Shown: positions 32,215 to 34,715 of the stretch, in pieces | Layout: each line of letters begins with the position of its first letter | How positions within the stretch are numbered: the stretch's first letter is position 1 | Source: DASXTS01 sp036505275 | GTDB taxonomy: Bacteria > Actinomycetota > Actinomycetes > Mycobacteriales > Pseudonocardiaceae | Assembly: GCA_036505275.1 (NCBI GenBank) | Contig: DASXTS010000489.1 | Coordinates: 1-34,715 of the forward strand | Length of the DNA stretch: 34,715 nt | Reading direction: 5' to 3' | Notes under the pieces: model-generated | The model's input: the letters and a program-made list of their open reading frames with translations, nothing else | Databases searched by the model: none | Told to the model about the DNA's origin: nothing | Position numbers and translations under genes: made by a program

Positions 32215-34242
32215 GTGAAGGCGGCGGTACGAATAGCCATCGTTGTGGCGGCCCTCGTCTGCGTAGCCACCGTGGCGTGGGTTTTCAAGGGCCCCGCCGC
32301 GAGCAATACGGTGATCGGTAACGCGAACGTGGTCGGCGGGGTCGCGGCGGTCATGGCCCTGTTGCTGGCGGTCGCCGTGCTGTGGCCCAGTGCTGGGCCT
32401 CGGCGGGCCACAGCGGCGCCCGTGGCGACCGGGCCGGCTCAGGCAGCGAGCGACTACCTGGCGAGAGAGACGTTGCGGTACTGGCGGGTGCAGGCCAAGG
32501 ACCGGCGGATTACCACCCCGTCACCGGCGGCGGTGCGCTGGGGTTGGGCGAGCGAGGCCGTCGCGGTCCCAGCATGGGAGCTGCAACACGGCGCGCGAGT
32601 GCTGACCGCGGGAGTGGTGACGGGGCTGCGTGAGCAGCTCTACGACCGTCTGGAGAGTGACCGTGTCCGGGTCGTGGTGCTGGGCGGACCGGGGGCGGGC
32701 AAGACCGCGGCCATGCTGTTGCTGTTGATCGACGTACTGGAGCACCGGCCAGAAGGCTCGCAAGATCCGGTGCCGGTGTGGTTGACCCTCGGCGGGTGGA
32801 ACCCAAGTACCAGTTCGTTGCAGGACTGGGCGGCCGTCACCCTAACCCGTGACTACCCTGGCCTGGCCGCCCCCGAGCACGGCGGGTCGGGTGCAGCGGC
32901 GCAGCTGCTGCGGACCAGGCGAGTTGCGCTGTTCCTGGACGGCCTGGACGAGATGCCACCCGCCGTACAGGGCAAGGCCCTGCAAGTGATCGACCGCGAC
33001 GCCGCCGGGCTGCGCATCGTGCTGACCAGCCGCCCCCAGGAATACGCGGATGCGATCGCGGCGGGCCGGCTGTACGGCGCCACCGTCATCGACCTGCAGC
33101 CCGTCGGCGTCGACCAGGCCGAGGCGTTCCTTCTCGCCGAACAGCTCGGAAACCGCCGCGACGCCTGGCGACGCGTCACCGCCCACGTACGTTCGCACCC
33201 CGACAGCGTCGCCGCCCGGACGTTGACCACCCCGCTGGCCCTGTCCCTTGGCCGCGACACTTACGCCACTGGTGACCCGGCCAACCTGCTCGACACCGGC
33301 GCATACCCCACTCCCGACACCCTCCTGCAGCACCTGCTCGCCCGGTCCCTCACCCTTGCCTACCCCGACTCGGCGCAACGCGAACACGCCACTCGATGGC
33401 TGTCCTGGATCGCACAACACATGGGCACCAACCGTGACTTGCGGTGGTGGGACATCCCTGGCTGGACTCCCCGCTGGCAACGTCGACTCCTGGTGGGGCT
33501 CGTGGTCGGAGTTGCATTCGGGTTCGTGTTCGGGCTCGCGGGCAACGGGCTCGTGGTCGGGCTCCTGGGCGGGCTCGTGTTCGGGCTTGTGGGCGGGCTC
33601 GTGGGCAGACGCGTAGGTGAGCCTAAAATTCTCACCGTGCGGTGGCCCGACCGCCATGAATTACGCCACCACGTGTTGGGGCTCGCGGACGGGCTCGGAA
33701 GCGGGCTCGTGCTCGGCCTCGGGGTCGGCCTCGTGGGCGGGGTCGTGGTCGGTCTCGTGCTTGGGCTCGCGTTCGGGCTCGCGGTGGTACTTACGTACGT
33801 ATGGAGCAGACCGTTCGCAACGCAACAGGCGGTCAGCCCGCTCGAGGTCTATCGCGCCGACTGCCGACGTGATCTCGTGTTCGGGCTCGTGGGCGTGCTC
33901 GTGACCGGGGTCACGGCCGGCGTGGTGGGCGGGGTCGTGGTCGGCGCCGTGGTCGGTCTTGTGGTCGGTCCCGTAGTCGGTCTTGTGGTCGCGGAAGGGC
34001 CGGCCTTTCAGCTGGCCGTCGTCGAGATGATTTGGAGGCTACGGGTCCACGGTGTGCGGTTCCTGCCGCTGCTGCGGACTGCCCTGGACAAGCAGGTGCT
34101 GCGCCAGGCGGGGGCGGTCTACCAGTTCCGGCACGCCGCCCTGCAGGATTTTATCGCGAGCGGCGAGTTCGCGCCCCCACCAAGCGGCGTCATCATCGGC
34201 GTCCAGGACACCCATTCGGGCCACGACATGAGTCCGCCCTGA
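32215..34242 (+). CDS. NACHT NTPase with glycine-rich transmembrane repeats
   Basis: 675 residues. Two N-terminal membrane helices (~5-25 and ~42-61), then a NACHT-type STAND NTPase: Walker A VVLGGPGAGKTAA (~158), Walker B VALFLDGLDEMPP (~239-249), sensor LTSRPQEYA (~271). After a helical region comes a Gly/Val/Leu-rich part with three blocks (~428-466, ~488-530, ~553-600) of repeated GLVxGLVxG units, predicted to be many membrane helices. The end has YQFRHAALQDFIA, a motif common at the end of NACHT helical domains. Bacterial NACHT proteins include antiphage ATPases; a role here is inference. Start uncertain: GTG 32215 fits a short tail before the first helix; TTG 32158 and GTG 32182 are possible. 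Confidence 0.82.
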   Translation: MKAAVRIAIVVAALVCVATVAWVFKGPAASNTVIGNANVVGGVAAVMALLLAVAVLWPSAGPRRATAAPVATGPAQAASDYLARETLRYWRVQAKDRRITTPSPAAVRWGWASEAVAVPAWELQHGARVLTAGVVTGLREQLYDRLESDRVRVVVLGGPGAGKTAAMLLLLIDVLEHRPEGSQDPVPVWLTLGGWNPSTSSLQDWAAVTLTRDYPGLAAPEHGGSGAAAQLLRTRRVALFLDGLDEMPPAVQGKALQVIDRDAAGLRIVLTSRPQEYADAIAAGRLYGATVIDLQPVGVDQAEAFLLAEQLGNRRDAWRRVTAHVRSHPDSVAARTLTTPLALSLGRDTYATGDPANLLDTGAYPTPDTLLQHLLARSLTLAYPDSAQREHATRWLSWIAQHMGTNRDLRWWDIPGWTPRWQRRLLVGLVVGVAFGFVFGLAGNGLVVGLLGGLVFGLVGGLVGRRVGEPKILTVRWPDRHELRHHVLGLADGLGSGLVLGLGVGLVGGVVVGLVLGLAFGLAVVLTYVWSRPFATQQAVSPLEVYRADCRRDLVFGLVGVLVTGVTAGVVGGVVVGAVVGLVVGPVVGLVVAEGPAFQLAVVEMIWRLRVHGVRFLPLLRTALDKQVLRQAGAVYQFRHAALQDFIASGEFAPPPSGVIIGVQDTHSGHDMSPP

Positions 34243-34715
34243 TGGCCTCTTCGAGGTCACTCAGCCGACGGCCCAGAGGCGGGGCAGCGGAAGACGTTGT
34301 AAGTACTCGCGAACATCCCTGACACGGTAGTAGTCCCTGCGCCCGTTGAGCTGTCGGCAGCCCACCCGACTCAGCCAAGGCGGCCGGGACCCCGGAGAGG
34401 GAGCCGGGCTCCGCATTCTGTGTGACCAACTGAGTGACAACCAAGGCGCTCCAGAGCGGACAACGACGGACATCGTCGAACCAGGAACCGCCTCCTAGCT
34501 GCAAATTCATGGACCTCAGGCCTCTGACAGACTCCTTGATCGACAAGACTGCCGATCGAACCGAGGCGCCGCAACGGTGGAGATACCTGTTTGGCTACCT
34601 GTGTCGGCCGCGTACGTATGCCCGTCACTCCGGCCGGGTCGGCCATCGAGTCAGGCCGGTCGGCGCGGTGGACGGCAGGGACGGTCCCAGCGCGGATGAC
34701 TTTGCGTATGCCCGA
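34243..34715. other. Window end without supported gene
   Basis: 473 bp with short open frames but no consistent codon bias. A minus-strand frame at 34261-34370 reads RVGCRQLNGRRDYYRVRDVR, which has a faint helix-turn-helix/excisionase look, but no start or family support. No additional copy of the tRNA-derived core is present. Confidence 0.4.

Noticed and set aside
34193..34646. Overlapping minus-strand frames at the window end, one with GRRDYYRVRDVREYLQRL
   Set aside because: Faint helix-turn-helix resemblance, but no start, no consistent bias, and three frames compete; not enough to call a gene.

Overview
The window is about 34.7 kb of high-GC actinobacterial chromosome. Gene order and sequence point to an actinomycete related to the mycobacteria/Pseudonocardiales; genus is not determinable by eye. 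From 4.3 kb to 25.4 kb the genes follow the order I know for Mycobacterium tuberculosis Rv3669-Rv3683: holin-like membrane protein, EphE-type hydrolase, MarP, CoA-type Nudix hydrolase, thioredoxin-like lipo/membrane protein, Nth, small membrane protein, Crp, MBL hydrolase, RidA, DUF4177, two ArsA-type ATPases, WhiB4, PonA2 and metallophosphoesterase. It is preceded by the 3' end of acs (Rv3667-like), a malonyl-CoA synthetase, a TauE/SafE permease and a SAM hydrolase.

Layout. (1) 1-4.3 kb: acyl-CoA metabolism and transport. (2) 4.3-5.8 kb: start of the conserved block. (3) 5.86-9.81 kb: an accessory insert between ephE and marP, made of an FRG-domain protein, a Sll1717-like P-loop ATPase and a divergent two-TM protein of unknown family. 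(4) 9.85-13.3 kb: a tightly overlapped minus-strand operon nth-tlpA-nudix-marP. (5) 13.5-17.8 kb: crp with an unusual tandem repeat and strong hairpin after it, MBL and Nudix hydrolases, and an oxidoreductase. (6) 17.8-25.4 kb: ridA-DUF4177, the ArsA pair, whiB4, ponA2, a YqeY protein and a phosphoesterase. Several starts sit 6-8 nt after a TANNNT box, as in leaderless transcripts.

(7) 25.4-30.1 kb: a tRNA-Pro(CGG) gene used as an integration site. The 3' half of the tRNA plus its terminator is duplicated about 2.5 kb downstream (about 95 bp, one indel), each copy flanked on the element side by the same 16-nt sequence. Around these sites lie broken pieces of an actinomycete integrative and conjugative element (pSAM2-type): a C-terminal integrase piece beside copy 1, an N-terminal integrase piece abutting copy 2, an intact xis, and a truncated, frameshifted rep gene. 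A truncated XRE-type regulator and an intact serine-hydrolase lipoprotein lie between the two copies.

(8) 30.2-34.2 kb: a DUF6236-like protein and a NACHT NTPase with glycine-rich transmembrane repeats, possibly defence-related cargo. The last 470 bases hold nothing I can support.

The best candidates for an undescribed system are the FRG/P-loop ATPase/two-TM protein cassette (5.86-9.81 kb) and the membrane NACHT protein with its DUF6236 neighbour. Both functional ideas are inference.
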